Origin: Actinomycetota bacterium
GTDB taxonomy: Bacteria > Actinomycetota > Actinomycetes > Mycobacteriales > Pseudonocardiaceae
Length of the DNA stretch: 64,000 nucleotides
Direction: 5' to 3'
Assembly: GCA_021324675.1 (NCBI GenBank)
Contig: JAJPIR010000278.1
Coordinates: forward strand, 1 to 64,000
The position numbers and the translations under genes are program-made. The stretch's first letter is position 1; every line of letters starts with the position of its first letter. The notes under the pieces were generated by a model, which did no database searches, had not been told where the DNA came from, and saw nothing but the letters and a program-made list of their open reading frames with translations. This document shows positions 39,841-49,830 of the stretch, piece after piece.

Positions 39841-40914
39841 CTAGGCGAGGCTGGCGTGGGTGGGTGCGCTGGCGAGAGGTTCGTCGGGTTGCAGGCTGGC
39901 GCGGACGCGCAGAGCGCCTCCCTCTAACCGGCCGCGTGGGCGTAACCCGGCGCGGCGCAGCACCCGCGTCAGCGCGCTGTTGCCCACTTGCGACAGCGCG
40001 ACGATCTCGGTGACTCCCTCACCCCGGGCTAGCTCGACCAGGTTGCGGGCCAGTGCGGTGCCCACTCCCCGGCCCTGCCAGGCGTCCTCCACCAGCAGCG
40101 CGATCTCTGCGGTGTCAGGTGCGGAGCCGACCAGATTTCCCAAGCCGATCGCGGCCCCGCCATCAGGGGTCACTGCAAGCAGGCTGGTAGAGCCGTCGGC
40201 ACCGATGAGCTGGTGTAGCACAGCGGCGGTCAACACCGGCCTGGTAGGCAGTGAACGCAGCGATCGGGTCTGGGGTGAGCAGCGCGCATGCAGAGCAGCG
40301 ACCAGGGGTGCATCAGCGGCGGTCGCGGGCCGCAGCAGGACCTGCGCCCCATCCGTCAGCTGCACGCTGACCCGGGTCGGCCCTGGCCGCCGCCCATCGG
40401 AGCTGCTGGCCAGCTCAAGCAGGGCCGCAGCCCGGGAAATCTCGGTGGCGGTGAACGGCCAGCCGCGACGTAACCGCACCCGGCTCGCGCCGGTGCCGAC
40501 CTCGGCGTGATGGGCCGCTGGCGGAGCGCCATCCCCGGCCAGCTCAGCACGCAGCAGGGCGGCCACAGCCTGCGCGGCGCTACCGGGGTCGACGGCCACG
40601 CAGTGCGCCAGGGCCAGCGCGGTGCTCACCGGATCGGCCAGCGCCTGTGCGTCGGCTTGCACCACCACAGTGACCCGGAACCCGCTGGCCTCCACTGTTT
40701 CCACCAGATCGGGCACCGCAAGCTGTGGCGGCACCCGGACGAGTAGCTCGTCGGTGACCGCACCATCCTGGGCTGGCTCACCGACGACATGCAAAGAAAC
40801 GATGTTCGCCCCGCAACCACCGATCGCGGCGGCGAGCGCACCCAGCTGGCCTGGCTGATCGGCAACGTCGACGTGCAGCCGCCATAGGGTCACAGTGACC
40901 ACCTCCCGGCCCAT
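39841..40914 (-). CDS. ACT domain-GNAT N-acetyltransferase fusion
   Basis: N-terminal ACT (LHVDVADQPGQLGALAAAIGGCGANIVSLHVV); C-terminal GNAT (IALLVEDAWQGRGVGTALARNLVELAR). Confidence 0.82.
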   Translation of the reverse strand: MGREVVTVTLWRLHVDVADQPGQLGALAAAIGGCGANIVSLHVVGEPAQDGAVTDELLVRVPPQLAVPDLVETVEASGFRVTVVVQADAQALADPVSTALALAHCVAVDPGSAAQAVAALLRAELAGDGAPPAAHHAEVGTGASRVRLRRGWPFTATEISRAAALLELASSSDGRRPGPTRVSVQLTDGAQVLLRPATAADAPLVAALHARCSPQTRSLRSLPTRPVLTAAVLHQLIGADGSTSLLAVTPDGGAAIGLGNLVGSAPDTAEIALLVEDAWQGRGVGTALARNLVELARGEGVTEIVALSQVGNSALTRVLRRAGLRPRGRLEGGALRVRASLQPDEPLASAPTHASLA

Positions 40915-40956
40915 CTTGCTCCATTGGCATTACGGCCACGTTGACCAAGGGTTAAG

Positions 40957-42813
40957 TCAAACGTGTCGCAGTACCTCGCGAACGAAGGCAACCTCAACGG
41001 CAGCCTGCCGCAGGTTCTCGGCAACCACCAGCGATCCGTGCCCGGCGTCGTAGCGGTAACAGCGGTAGGGCTTGCCCAGCTCGTCAAGCCGGGCCAGGTA
41101 GTTGTCAATCTGGCGGATCGGGCAATGTGGATCGTTGTCCCCCGCCAGCACCAGCACCGGGGCACGCAGCTGCGCGGCGTAGCTGATCGGCGACGATCTG
41201 GCGTACTGCTCGGGCAGTTCGTCGGGCGCGCCGCCGAACAGGGCGCGGTCGAAGGCCCGCAGCGGCTCCATCTCATCGGCGTAGGCGGTGACGTAGTCGG
41301 CCACCGGCGCCCCAGCCACCCCGGCCGCCCACCGCTGCGGCTGGGTGCCCAGGGCAAGCAGGGTCAAGTAGCCGCCCCACGACCAGCCCTCCACCACGCA
41401 CCGAGCCGCGTCGGCAAACCCGCTGGAGACGGCCCAGTCGTGCACCGCGGCAACGTCTTCCAGCTCACACAGCCCGGGGCGGCCCTCGATGGCATCACGC
41501 CAGGCGGAACCGTAGCCAGTCGATCCGCGGTAGTTGACGTGCACCACAGCGAAACCGGCGTCCAGCCACAAGGCCCGGTGGGCGGAGAAGCGGTCCTCGT
41601 CTGCGGCATGCGGGCCGCCATGAAGCAGGAACACCGTGGGAAGGGCCCGGCCAGCGGGAACATGTGGTGGCCGGGCCACCAGAGCATGGACCGAGCCGCA
41701 CGGGGCCGGCACGAAATGATCGGCGAGCGGTTGCGAGCCCGGTGCCGGCCCACCCTGGGGTTGCAGCAGCGGGCGGTCGGTGCCGTCCGGGTGCAGCGCC
41801 CGGACGGTGGGTGGTTCGGCCGCGCACGACCAGGCGTACTCGACGGTGCCATCAGGCCGCACCGCTGCACCGCCCACCGTTCCGCGGGGAATCGGCAGTG
41901 CGCTCAGTGCACCGGAGGCCAGTTCGTAGTGATACAGCGCGGACCGGGCCGCGTGCTGGTCTTCAACGAGCAGTGCCGTGCCGTCGGGATACCAGTCGGC
42001 GGTGAGCTCGCCGGTAAGCGGCAACGCGAGCTGCGTCTCGGTGTTCGTGGCGATGTCCCAGACCAGCAGTTCCTGGCGGCCGCGCCGCTCGTGAGCCAGC
42101 AGCAGCCTGGTATCGCCGTCCACCGGAGCAAACCCCAGGACCTCCAGTCCCTTGCCGGGGCCGTCCCACTTCTCGGCGATGGTCTCGACGGGGCCGTCCG
42201 GACCGACGCGCAGTACCCGCACCGCAGGATGCCGGGAGTCACCGTGCTCAGAATGCATGATCGCAAGCAGTTGCTCGTCGCGGGACAGCGAACCCACCCC
42301 AGCGTCGTAGGCGCTGTGGTAGACGACCTGGGCATCGCCGTTGCGGGAGATCCATACTGTGGTGCCCTCGTCGGTGGAGAAGCCAACCGCCGCGGTGCAC
42401 CGGCCCAGATCCAACCCAGCCGGGTAGCCCGGTGGGGTGCCGGGCAGGGCTGGCAGAGGCGGCTGGTCCTCCTTGGCCCGCCCGGCGAAAGGTTCGGTCA
42501 CCCAGTTGCCGAACTCGTCGCCATCGACGTCGGCGAACCACCACACCTGCGCACCGTCGGGTGTCAGGGTCGCGATATGGGTACCGTGCGGCCGGTCGGT
42601 GACTTGCCGGTGGATCCCGGTGGACCGATCCCAGGCGTAGACCTCCCACGTGCCCGAGGCATTGGAGGTGTACAGGCAGCGATCCGGGGTGTCGCGGGCC
42701 CATCGGGGCAGGCTGACCCGGGGTGCGGTGAACCGAGCGCGCCAGCGGCCCTCCGTTTCCGAATCGTCGAACAAGACGTCAGGGACGGTTGTGGTATGGG
42801 GCGCTGCGGTCAC
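40957..42813 (-). CDS. S9 family peptidase / acylaminoacyl peptidase
   Basis: VFLLHGGPHAADEDRFSAHRALWLDAGFAVVHVNYRGSTGYGSAWRDAIEG; VVEGWSWGGYLTLLAL (GWSWGG). Confidence 0.92.
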   Translation of the reverse strand: MTAAPHTTTVPDVLFDDSETEGRWRARFTAPRVSLPRWARDTPDRCLYTSNASGTWEVYAWDRSTGIHRQVTDRPHGTHIATLTPDGAQVWWFADVDGDEFGNWVTEPFAGRAKEDQPPLPALPGTPPGYPAGLDLGRCTAAVGFSTDEGTTVWISRNGDAQVVYHSAYDAGVGSLSRDEQLLAIMHSEHGDSRHPAVRVLRVGPDGPVETIAEKWDGPGKGLEVLGFAPVDGDTRLLLAHERRGRQELLVWDIATNTETQLALPLTGELTADWYPDGTALLVEDQHAARSALYHYELASGALSALPIPRGTVGGAAVRPDGTVEYAWSCAAEPPTVRALHPDGTDRPLLQPQGGPAPGSQPLADHFVPAPCGSVHALVARPPHVPAGRALPTVFLLHGGPHAADEDRFSAHRALWLDAGFAVVHVNYRGSTGYGSAWRDAIEGRPGLCELEDVAAVHDWAVSSGFADAARCVVEGWSWGGYLTLLALGTQPQRWAAGVAGAPVADYVTAYADEMEPLRAFDRALFGGAPDELPEQYARSSPISYAAQLRAPVLVLAGDNDPHCPIRQIDNYLARLDELGKPYRCYRYDAGHGSLVVAENLRQAAVEVAFVREVLRHV

Positions 42814-42854
42814 TCCCTGATAGTGCCGTATCGACTCCAGATTGGGGTTGCGTG

Positions 42855-43050
42855 CTAGCGGGCCAGGCGCCGCGCAGTGTCTTTGAGGACTGCGGTGAGG
42901 ACCCGCTGGGCCGCCGCACCCATGGTGGTCGGCACCGATTGCATGCGGTGGGCGGTGTCCGGGTCGGCGTCAGAGCGCCGGCGCAGGACTTCGAAATCGT
43001 GCAGAATCAGTCGCTGTGCCGGCGCGATTTCCGTTGGACAATTCGCTGCA
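42855..43050 (-). pseudogene. C-terminal remnant of a third MarR paralogue
   Basis: minus-strand reading SDADPDTAHRMQSVPTTMGAAAQRVLTAVLKDTARRLAR* aligns with DPATAARLQRALNNMSPAATQCLTEVLRQVAGQFAR* of the upstream fused MarR; no N-terminal HTH. Confidence 0.5.
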
Positions 43051-43058
43051 CTACGAAG

Positions 43059-43574
43059 TTATAGCGGCACTGCTGGTGGACGGTATCCCGGATCCTCGGC
43101 GCACTGCCGTACAGTGTCTCTCAATATGTCAAGCAGGTGGCGGCGATTCTGTGTGCTCATGCTGTTCAGTACCGCTTGTAAACGCGTCGCGGTGTCGAGA
43201 CTGATATCTCCGATGATCGGAGTAGCGGTGGTTGCAATGGTCAGGTGAACACGTCGACGGTCCTGTGGATCCGGCGTACTGCAGACGAGGCCGGCTTGGA
43301 TTAACCGATCAACCATTGCGGAGGTGGCCGGTGGTTTTGTACCTAGCGCCGCAGCTACTTCGGTGAGGGTGATCGGTGCCAACGCGCCGATGATGTGCAA
43401 CATGGTGAGTTGTGACAGCGTCATCCCGCGGCCCGCCCACACGGCGGGGCTCGAGGCGACTACTGCGCGCAGGTGGGCAATGAGCCAGTCGACATCCTGG
43501 GGTGCCAGCGCGTGAGCGGTTGTCACCGCGCGTCGACGGCCGGGCCGGCGACGTCGACGGCTACCATCGTCCAC
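43059..43574 (-). CDS. MarR family transcriptional regulator
   Basis: LTEVAAALGTKPPATSAMVDRLIQAGLVCSTPDPQDRRRVHLTI winged-HTH. Confidence 0.85.
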   Translation of the reverse strand: MDDGSRRRRRPGRRRAVTTAHALAPQDVDWLIAHLRAVVASSPAVWAGRGMTLSQLTMLHIIGALAPITLTEVAAALGTKPPATSAMVDRLIQAGLVCSTPDPQDRRRVHLTIATTATPIIGDISLDTATRLQAVLNSMSTQNRRHLLDILRDTVRQCAEDPGYRPPAVPL

Positions 43575-43757
43575 GTCGCAGATTTAACCACTGACGAAGC
43601 CACTAGGCGTATAGGCTACGTCCATCTGGTTACGTTCAGTGACGAAGCTGGCACTGAACTATGACATCGGGCTGCCACCACTGTCGCCCGCACGGTAGTG
43701 GCCGGTGCAACGGCCGATCGCTGTGGCTGGGGCTGTGCCTGTGGTGCGCTCTTTTCG

Positions 43758-45020
43758 CTACCGGGCGAACTGTCCAGCAACCTGTCTGAGAACCTCGGTC
43801 AGGCACTGTGTGGCCGCCGGGCTCATGTTGTTCAGCGCCCGCTGCAGGCGGGCGGCGGTGGCCGGATCGGTTTCACCAATCATCCTTTCGCCGTTGCGCG
43901 TAAGGCTCAGCAGAACCCGTCGGCGATCCTGCTGATCGCGGATGCGGGAGACGAGCCCGGCGCGGATCAGTCGTTCGACCATCGCGCTGGTGGCGGGCGC
44001 CTTGGTGCCCAACAGCTCAGCAAGGCAGGCCAGTGTGACTGGTGCATGTGAGCTGATCAGATGCATTGCGCACAACTGCTGCAGGGTCACGTCGCTGCCC
44101 ACCCAGGCGGAAGGTCTGGCGGCGACCAGTGACCGTAGGTGGGCAGCGAGCCAGTCGGCATCGTTGGCTACCGCGGTATGGCGACGCCGACCGCTGCGTC
44201 CGGCATGCGGGTGGGCCAGTTCGCTCGCCGGCTCTGGAAGCGCGCAAGAGGGTGCTAACCGGCGGTTGGTGGCCTCGATCTGGTTAAGCGTCGTTGCCCG
44301 GAGTGTGGCAACTTGTTGGTCGGACAACCGGTCGCAGGCCCAGTCCCAGTGCATCGACACCCGATCCCCGGGCCCAACGTCGGGCAGGAAGCTTTGCCCG
44401 TTCACGGCATGGGCCACCTTCTCTGATTGCGGTTGCGACAGCCCGAGTCGGTGTCCATTCCAGGTCAGATGCCGGGAGCGCACGATGAGAAAATCGCCGT
44501 GCCTGGCCAGCACCGTCCCCCACCGGATCCGGCAGTTGTTCAGCACGTGCAGCGGCTGCTCGTAGTGGTCAGGACCCAGTAGCCGCGACCACGGGTACAC
44601 GGCGAACACGTGAAAGCAGTGGTCGGCCGCGGCGCCGTCGAGGGTGTCCGGGGTGAGATGTGCCCAATAGTGGCCGGCCCGCTGGGTGATCCGGGCCAGC
44701 AAGGCCTTGCCCAGGGTATTGGCATCGATGCCTTGGGACAGGTCACCGCCGAGCCAGTAGGACTCGACGATGCGGCGGTCTAACGGGTCGTCCAGGCCGG
44801 TTAGTTCCGCCATGGTTTCCATGTAGGTCCATGCGCCGTGGAACTCCCGGGCCAAGGCACGCAGATCGGTGTCGATGGTGCCGGTTGCCCCGTAGCGCAG
44901 CAGTTGCCGGGCGCGCGTCGGTCCGCAGTAGCCGAGCTTGTTGGGGGCATAGGCATACCGGGCGAACAACAAGGCGCCGATGCTGTCAGTAATGACCGGT
45001 CCATCGCTGGTGCGCATCAC
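43758..45020 (-). CDS. DUF6390-like hydrogenase-associated protein fused to C-terminal MarR winged-HTH
   Basis: N-term LLFARYAYAPNKLGYCGPTRARQLLRYG; C-term LAELLGTKAPATSAMVERLIRAGLVSRIRDQQDRRRVLLSL in one ORF. Confidence 0.75.
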   Translation of the reverse strand: MMRTSDGPVITDSIGALLFARYAYAPNKLGYCGPTRARQLLRYGATGTIDTDLRALAREFHGAWTYMETMAELTGLDDPLDRRIVESYWLGGDLSQGIDANTLGKALLARITQRAGHYWAHLTPDTLDGAAADHCFHVFAVYPWSRLLGPDHYEQPLHVLNNCRIRWGTVLARHGDFLIVRSRHLTWNGHRLGLSQPQSEKVAHAVNGQSFLPDVGPGDRVSMHWDWACDRLSDQQVATLRATTLNQIEATNRRLAPSCALPEPASELAHPHAGRSGRRRHTAVANDADWLAAHLRSLVAARPSAWVGSDVTLQQLCAMHLISSHAPVTLACLAELLGTKAPATSAMVERLIRAGLVSRIRDQQDRRRVLLSLTRNGERMIGETDPATAARLQRALNNMSPAATQCLTEVLRQVAGQFAR

Positions 45021-45304
45021 GACCGCCCCCCTGCATCGTCAGTGATCACCGCGAATTCGCGCATCATCGCCAAGGTGGCCAGCGCCGCCTCCTCGTCCAA
45101 CCGGTTCAGGGCGAAACCGGCGTGCACCACGGTGTAGTCACCCACTGCGAGATCGGGTAGGTAGGCGAGGCATACCCGGCGGATCTCGCCGACTGCATCC
45201 ACGTGCGCCATCCGAGTACCACCTTCATCCCAGATCTCGGTGATCCTGCTGGGGATGCCAAAGCACATTTGGTTTGCCCTCCTCTCCGGTGTGCACTGGG
45301 GCAC
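45017..45304 (-). CDS. hypC: HypC/HybG/HupF family hydrogenase assembly chaperone
   Basis: MCFGIPSRITEIW (Met-Cys start of the mature chaperone); LAYLPDLAVGDYTVVHAGFALNRLDEEAA; likely start internal to the listed ORF. Confidence 0.9.
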   Translation of the reverse strand: MPQCTPERRANQMCFGIPSRITEIWDEGGTRMAHVDAVGEIRRVCLAYLPDLAVGDYTVVHAGFALNRLDEEAALATLAMMREFAVITDDAGGRS

Positions 45305-45307
45305 GGG

Positions 45308-46453
45308 TCAACGCCGCCGCCAGACGGTGACTCGGTTGTTTCCGGTATCGGCCACGGCTAGCCGATCACCGTGTAGTGACACTCCGTACGGCCAGCACAG
45401 CGTGTCGGGCGCAACGCTCGACCAGCGGTTCTCGCCGTTGGCCTGTAACGTCGGTTGGCCGAGCACAGCGTCGGCCTCGCAACGTGCAGTGGGCACGCCG
45501 TCCCACATCAACACCCGGTTGTTGCCGGTATCCGCGATGGCCAGCCGGCTCCCATCCATGGCGGCCGAGTACGGGAAGTGGAACCGGTCGCCTCGTCGCG
45601 GACCGTAGGGTGAGTCCACAGTGGAGTGGAAGTCCTGCTGCCCGAGCAGCAAGTCCGCCCCGCAATCCGCATCTGGTGGGGGCCGCCAGCCCAGCACGCG
45701 GTGGTTACCCGGGTCGGCCACCAGGAGCACATCGGCATCGCCGGTTAGGGCGTGCGGCCAGCGGAAGCTGTCTGCACCGAGCCGACCACCCCGGTTCTCC
45801 CCCCGGTGAATCGCGTCCTGTTGGCCGAGAATCAGATCCGCAGGGACGTCGGCCGACGCAGGCACCCCGCCTGACCAGCCGAGTACCCGCCGGTTGCCGG
45901 TGTCCGCCACGTAGAACGACCCTGCAACGACACTGATGCCGAACGGCCAGTACATCGAGCAGGCGCTTGGTTGTCCGCCCCGGTTCGGTTCGACCGAGGA
46001 GACATCGGGTTGGCCGAGTACCCGGTCTGGCGGCTGGTCACCGCGCTGCGGAACCTCATCCCAGATCAGGATTCGGTGATGCCAGGCATCGGCGACGAGC
46101 AAGGCACTGTCGTGCACCAGTACCCCGGTGGGCAGGTGCATCCCGCGCTCAGGCCCGCGGCCGCCAGCTGCTGGACCTTCACTGACCGGATCGGGTTGAC
46201 CGAGCACCAGGTGAGCGGGCTGCTCGTCGCGCTGGGGCACCCCATGCCAGACCAACACACGGTGGTTGCCTGAGTCCGCCACCACCAGGTGGTCGCTGTC
46301 GAGGCACACACCGCGCGGTCCATACAGCCAGGACAGCGTTGGCCTGGCAGCAGGCAACGCCAACCCGCCCGGTGCAGGTGCACCGAGCCAGCACTCCGGT
46401 GCCCAGCCGCCCGCGACGTCGGCTGGCTGGGCCATGAGCTGGATCCGGGTCAT
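45308..46453 (-). CDS. NHL repeat protein (hydrogenase-cluster)
   Basis: repeats such as LVVADSGNHRVLVW, LVADPGNHRVLGW, LAIADTGNNRVLMW. Confidence 0.9.
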   Translation of the reverse strand: MTRIQLMAQPADVAGGWAPECWLGAPAPGGLALPAARPTLSWLYGPRGVCLDSDHLVVADSGNHRVLVWHGVPQRDEQPAHLVLGQPDPVSEGPAAGGRGPERGMHLPTGVLVHDSALLVADAWHHRILIWDEVPQRGDQPPDRVLGQPDVSSVEPNRGGQPSACSMYWPFGISVVAGSFYVADTGNRRVLGWSGGVPASADVPADLILGQQDAIHRGENRGGRLGADSFRWPHALTGDADVLLVADPGNHRVLGWRPPPDADCGADLLLGQQDFHSTVDSPYGPRRGDRFHFPYSAAMDGSRLAIADTGNNRVLMWDGVPTARCEADAVLGQPTLQANGENRWSSVAPDTLCWPYGVSLHGDRLAVADTGNNRVTVWRRR

Positions 46454-47355
46454 GTGCTGACCCTGATCCAGACGTGGCCATGCTCGATCCGCAACGGCAG
46501 CTGCTCCAGCTCCATGCCGGGCGAGCTGAGGCACTCCCCGGAGATGGCGTCAAAGCAGAACCCATGCCACTGGCAGGTCAGGGTGTGCGCCTCGGTGTCG
46601 AGTAAGGCCGCTTCGAGTGGCAGGCCCTGGTGGGCGCAAGCGTTCAAGTAAGCGGTCAGCTGGTCGCCCAGCCGCACGACGATCACTTCGGTTTCCCGGC
46701 CGCTGCTTGCGACCAGCTCCATCATCGTGATTTCGCCGTCCGGGATCTCCTCGACCGGGTGTGTCCGTACCCAGCCCGGGCCGAGCTGACCTGGTGCGGT
46801 CCCCACGGCGTCGAGCGGGATGAGCGTTGTGGCGGGCTCGCGGGGGACTACCTCGACAGAGGTAATTGCCGGGACCTTGCTGATCAGCGCTTCCTCGACG
46901 CTCTTGCGCATCGTCGCCGCCGCATTCGAGCAACCCTCGCAAGCGCCCAGCAGGCGCACGTAGGCGACGCCGTCGTCAACCAGCACCAACTTGACGTCAC
47001 CACCATGGGATCGCAACGAGGGTCGCACACCGTCCAGGACGCGCTTCGCCTCGGTGATCACCCCCGGCCTGATGATCCCGTGTAGCGACAGCAGCAGGTG
47101 GACCACCGGATCATCGACCAGCTCGAAGAGCAATTCCTTGGCCCGCTCGTCTTGGCGCATCCGGCGCACGATCATCATCAGACCGGCCCGGTGGATCGCC
47201 TCGATGGCGTTCTTGACCTCCTCGGCGGCCTCCTTCGATGGGCCGGTGAGCGTCGCGATACGGCGCACCGCCTCGTCCACCCGCTTGGCGAGCTCTTCAA
47301 AGACGGGTTCACGTCCGGGGCTTGCCCTGCTGGTCCGCCGCTTTGTGGTGGTCAT
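46450..47355 (-). CDS. NifU C-terminal domain-Rieske ferredoxin fusion
   Basis: GGDVKLVLVDDGVAYVRLLGACEGCSNAAATM (NifU); CAHQGLPLEAALLDTEAHTLTCQWHGFCFD (Rieske CxH/CxxH). Confidence 0.9.
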   Translation of the reverse strand: MTTTKRRTSRASPGREPVFEELAKRVDEAVRRIATLTGPSKEAAEEVKNAIEAIHRAGLMMIVRRMRQDERAKELLFELVDDPVVHLLLSLHGIIRPGVITEAKRVLDGVRPSLRSHGGDVKLVLVDDGVAYVRLLGACEGCSNAAATMRKSVEEALISKVPAITSVEVVPREPATTLIPLDAVGTAPGQLGPGWVRTHPVEEIPDGEITMMELVASSGRETEVIVVRLGDQLTAYLNACAHQGLPLEAALLDTEAHTLTCQWHGFCFDAISGECLSSPGMELEQLPLRIEHGHVWIRVST

Positions 47356-47365
47356 ATCAGGCTCC

Positions 47366-47725
47366 TCATCCGTACCGCTCGCCCCGGGCCAGCGCCTCGA
47401 CGACCTTCGTCAGGAGCAGCGCGGCGAAGACGTCCTTGGCAAGGGACTGGAGAATGTCGGTCACGGTTGCCTCGCAATGGATGCTGACGCTGTGTTTCGG
47501 CGCGGCCTGCAGCACGAAGCATGCCCCCGCCGCATCGTCGAGGCAGAAGTCGGTAAAGACGGCATCGACGAACTCGGACAGCCAGCTCCCCGGCCCGTCA
47601 GGGTCGCTCTGCAGTTGCTGCTGCGCATTGTGGTAGCCACCGCAGCGTTGAATGATTCGCTCGGTGAAACGATCTGCGGCGGTGAGCAGCAGAACGTCGA
47701 ACTGTTGGCGAAGGTAGGCATCCAC
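47366..47725 (-). CDS. hypothetical hydrogenase-cluster protein (119 aa)
   Basis: co-directional, short intergenic gaps within the operon. Confidence 0.65.
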   Translation of the reverse strand: MDAYLRQQFDVLLLTAADRFTERIIQRCGGYHNAQQQLQSDPDGPGSWLSEFVDAVFTDFCLDDAAGACFVLQAAPKHSVSIHCEATVTDILQSLAKDVFAALLLTKVVEALARGERYG

Positions 47726-47730
47726 GTCTC

Positions 47731-49008
47731 TTACTGTTCTGTCATTTCTTTTTGCTTCTCTGTATTATCAAGCGTGCTTTGCCGGGCTATCTCGTCGAGT
47801 ACATTCCGGACCGTTCGTACCGCGTCGATCTCCTGGAATTCTTCGAACAGGAACCGTGCTTCATGCAGCTTGGCTTTCGCGTGGTCGAAGATTCCGAGAT
47901 GGGCCAGCGCGTTACCTTGGTTCGCCAGTACGCGCGCCCGCCCGAGCGGGTCGGTCTGCCGGTCGCGAACGTCGAGCACCTTCTCGTACAGCTCGATTGC
48001 TTCCACGAGGTTGTCGTCCTGGTGCTTGGACGGCATGTAGACCAGTGCATTAGCGAGATTGAGCTGCGCGCTCGCCCAATGCTGCGGGTGCGTTTCCGGG
48101 CGGTAGACGGTCAGGGCCGCGCGCAGCGACTGCACCGCGACAGCCCTGCGGAGCTGGTCAGAAGCCTGCACCATCGGCATGGCGAGATACGCGGCAGCGA
48201 GGTTGGCGTGCGCAGCGGCGAACAGCTCGGGAGCCTGCTTTGAACTGATCAGCTGCAGTGCGCTGTGGTAGTGCTTGACGGCAGCTGTGAGCAGATCCCC
48301 ACTGTCGCTAGCCAGCTCGTGCAGTGTCGACGCGAGGGTGAGGTGCAATTCTGCTTTCGCAACGTGGAGGTCGGTGTCCCCGAGCAGGCTCAGGGCGCGT
48401 TCCAGCGTGCCGATTACCTCACGCGTGGGCCCTTCCGCGTCCTTGCGTATCGATGCGGCAGCCCCGAGGAGAAGTCCGGCCAGTGGCTTGGCGACGCTGA
48501 TCGCGTGCTCGACAGCCTCGGCGAGCAGCTCCAAGGCCTTGCGGGTATCCCGAGCGCTGACCGCATGGGTTGCTTGCGCGGCCAGCACGAGTGCGGCCAG
48601 CTCACCGTCGGAAGAGCCCAGCTCGGGTGGGTCATCACTGCGACCGACCACGAAGCAGACCAGATCCACCAGCACAGCGAGATCCGGCCCCAGCCCACGC
48701 CGCAATGCGGTGGGCTGCTCGGTGCCGGGGTCGATGACGAAGCGGTTGTAGCGCGCCACCGCGTCGGTGCCGGGTAGTGCCGCTACCGCTGCGCTCAGCT
48801 CGCCGGCCAGCGCCAACTGGTGAGCCCGGAGCGCCGGCGGCCACTGATCAGGAAGGTGTCCGGAGAGCAGGGCACGCCGGGCGGATTCGGTGTCCTCCCC
48901 GCCGGGAATGAGCAGATACCCAGCCGGAAGTGGCAGGACCCCGATGGGTTGGGGTCGTGCGGGTGGTATCACGCCTGCCCGGGCGTCCGCGGTCATGACG
49001 TCAGCCAT
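47731..49008 (-). CDS. tetratricopeptide-repeat protein (hydrogenase-cluster)
   Basis: TPR-like helices: HWASAQLNLANALVYMPSKHQDDNLVEAIELYEKVLDV...ARVLANQGNALAHLG. Confidence 0.8.
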   Translation of the reverse strand: MADVMTADARAGVIPPARPQPIGVLPLPAGYLLIPGGEDTESARRALLSGHLPDQWPPALRAHQLALAGELSAAVAALPGTDAVARYNRFVIDPGTEQPTALRRGLGPDLAVLVDLVCFVVGRSDDPPELGSSDGELAALVLAAQATHAVSARDTRKALELLAEAVEHAISVAKPLAGLLLGAAASIRKDAEGPTREVIGTLERALSLLGDTDLHVAKAELHLTLASTLHELASDSGDLLTAAVKHYHSALQLISSKQAPELFAAAHANLAAAYLAMPMVQASDQLRRAVAVQSLRAALTVYRPETHPQHWASAQLNLANALVYMPSKHQDDNLVEAIELYEKVLDVRDRQTDPLGRARVLANQGNALAHLGIFDHAKAKLHEARFLFEEFQEIDAVRTVRNVLDEIARQSTLDNTEKQKEMTEQ

Positions 49009-49282
49009 GCATCGGTCCCCGCAAATCACGTTCTGCGGCACGTTTGATAAGCCGGGCACTGATTTCGGCACGTTTCTTGGTCGGGTACGTCTCAATCCGG
49101 TGGCGCACCACGCCGTCACGGAACAGGACACAGATGTCGACGGCCCACCGACCGTTTTCGGGGTAGATAAAGGTCTCGACGCCGAGCGCGTTATCTGCGA
49201 CACCAGCGGGTTGGTTCGGTACGGAGTCGTCAGCCCCGTTGTGGTCGAGTCGTCCGATCACGTCGTCAGTCACGGTGAACAC
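49001..49282 (-). CDS. hypothetical hydrogenase-cluster protein (93 aa)
   Basis: overlaps the TPR start and the protease stop; co-directional. Confidence 0.6.
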   Translation of the reverse strand: MFTVTDDVIGRLDHNGADDSVPNQPAGVADNALGVETFIYPENGRWAVDICVLFRDGVVRHRIETYPTKKRAEISARLIKRAAERDLRGPMHG

Positions 49283-49830
49283 ATCCCCGAACGGAGCGGA
49301 GCCAGCCAGCCGGCCTCGATTCGGGAGATCACCCTGTCCATACCAGCCCGAACCCGGGGGGTGATCTCAGAGCCGAGATCTGTGTCCTGCGCCTCAATCA
49401 GAAAGATGGTGACATCGTCGGGGTATTCATCCTTAAGCAGCCAACGCGCCAGCGCCAGCGCGTGGTCCCAGCGGAAAGAATGCGAATACATACCTCTCAG
49501 TGGAGGTAACTTCTCAAGCTCAGGACCGGGTACACGGTAGACCGTGCCCGGTGCCGCGCCGGTGTGGCTGGCGTCAATGAGGACGACCCGATGGGCGCCT
49601 CGCATTTGAAACGCCACCTCCATCCCCGCGGTGCCACCGTCGACCAGGCGAACGGCATCTGGTAGGGGCATGTCCCACAGCTGGCGGATCAGGACCGGCC
49701 CCGCCCCGTCGTCACCACGGAGTAGGTTGCCGCAGCCGACGATGAGCACCTCGCACCCCAGGTCCCGGGGTTGGTCAACCTGATCTTCGTGCTGGGCGGC
49801 CACGCGCAATCCCTCCCCCGTGCTGCTCAC
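49270..49830 (-). CDS. hupD: hydrogenase maturation protease (HupD/HyaD family)
   Basis: VLIVGCGNLLRGDDGAGPVLIRQL; VDGGTAGMEVAFQM; VVLIDASHTGAAPGTVYR. Confidence 0.92.
   Translation of the reverse strand: MSSTGEGLRVAAQHEDQVDQPRDLGCEVLIVGCGNLLRGDDGAGPVLIRQLWDMPLPDAVRLVDGGTAGMEVAFQMRGAHRVVLIDASHTGAAPGTVYRVPGPELEKLPPLRGMYSHSFRWDHALALARWLLKDEYPDDVTIFLIEAQDTDLGSEITPRVRAGMDRVISRIEAGWLAPLRSGMCSP

Noticed and set aside
40963-42858. 631-aa plus-strand ORF opposite the S9 peptidase
   Set aside because: Shadow ORF; the minus strand has catalytic motifs and full-length similarity.
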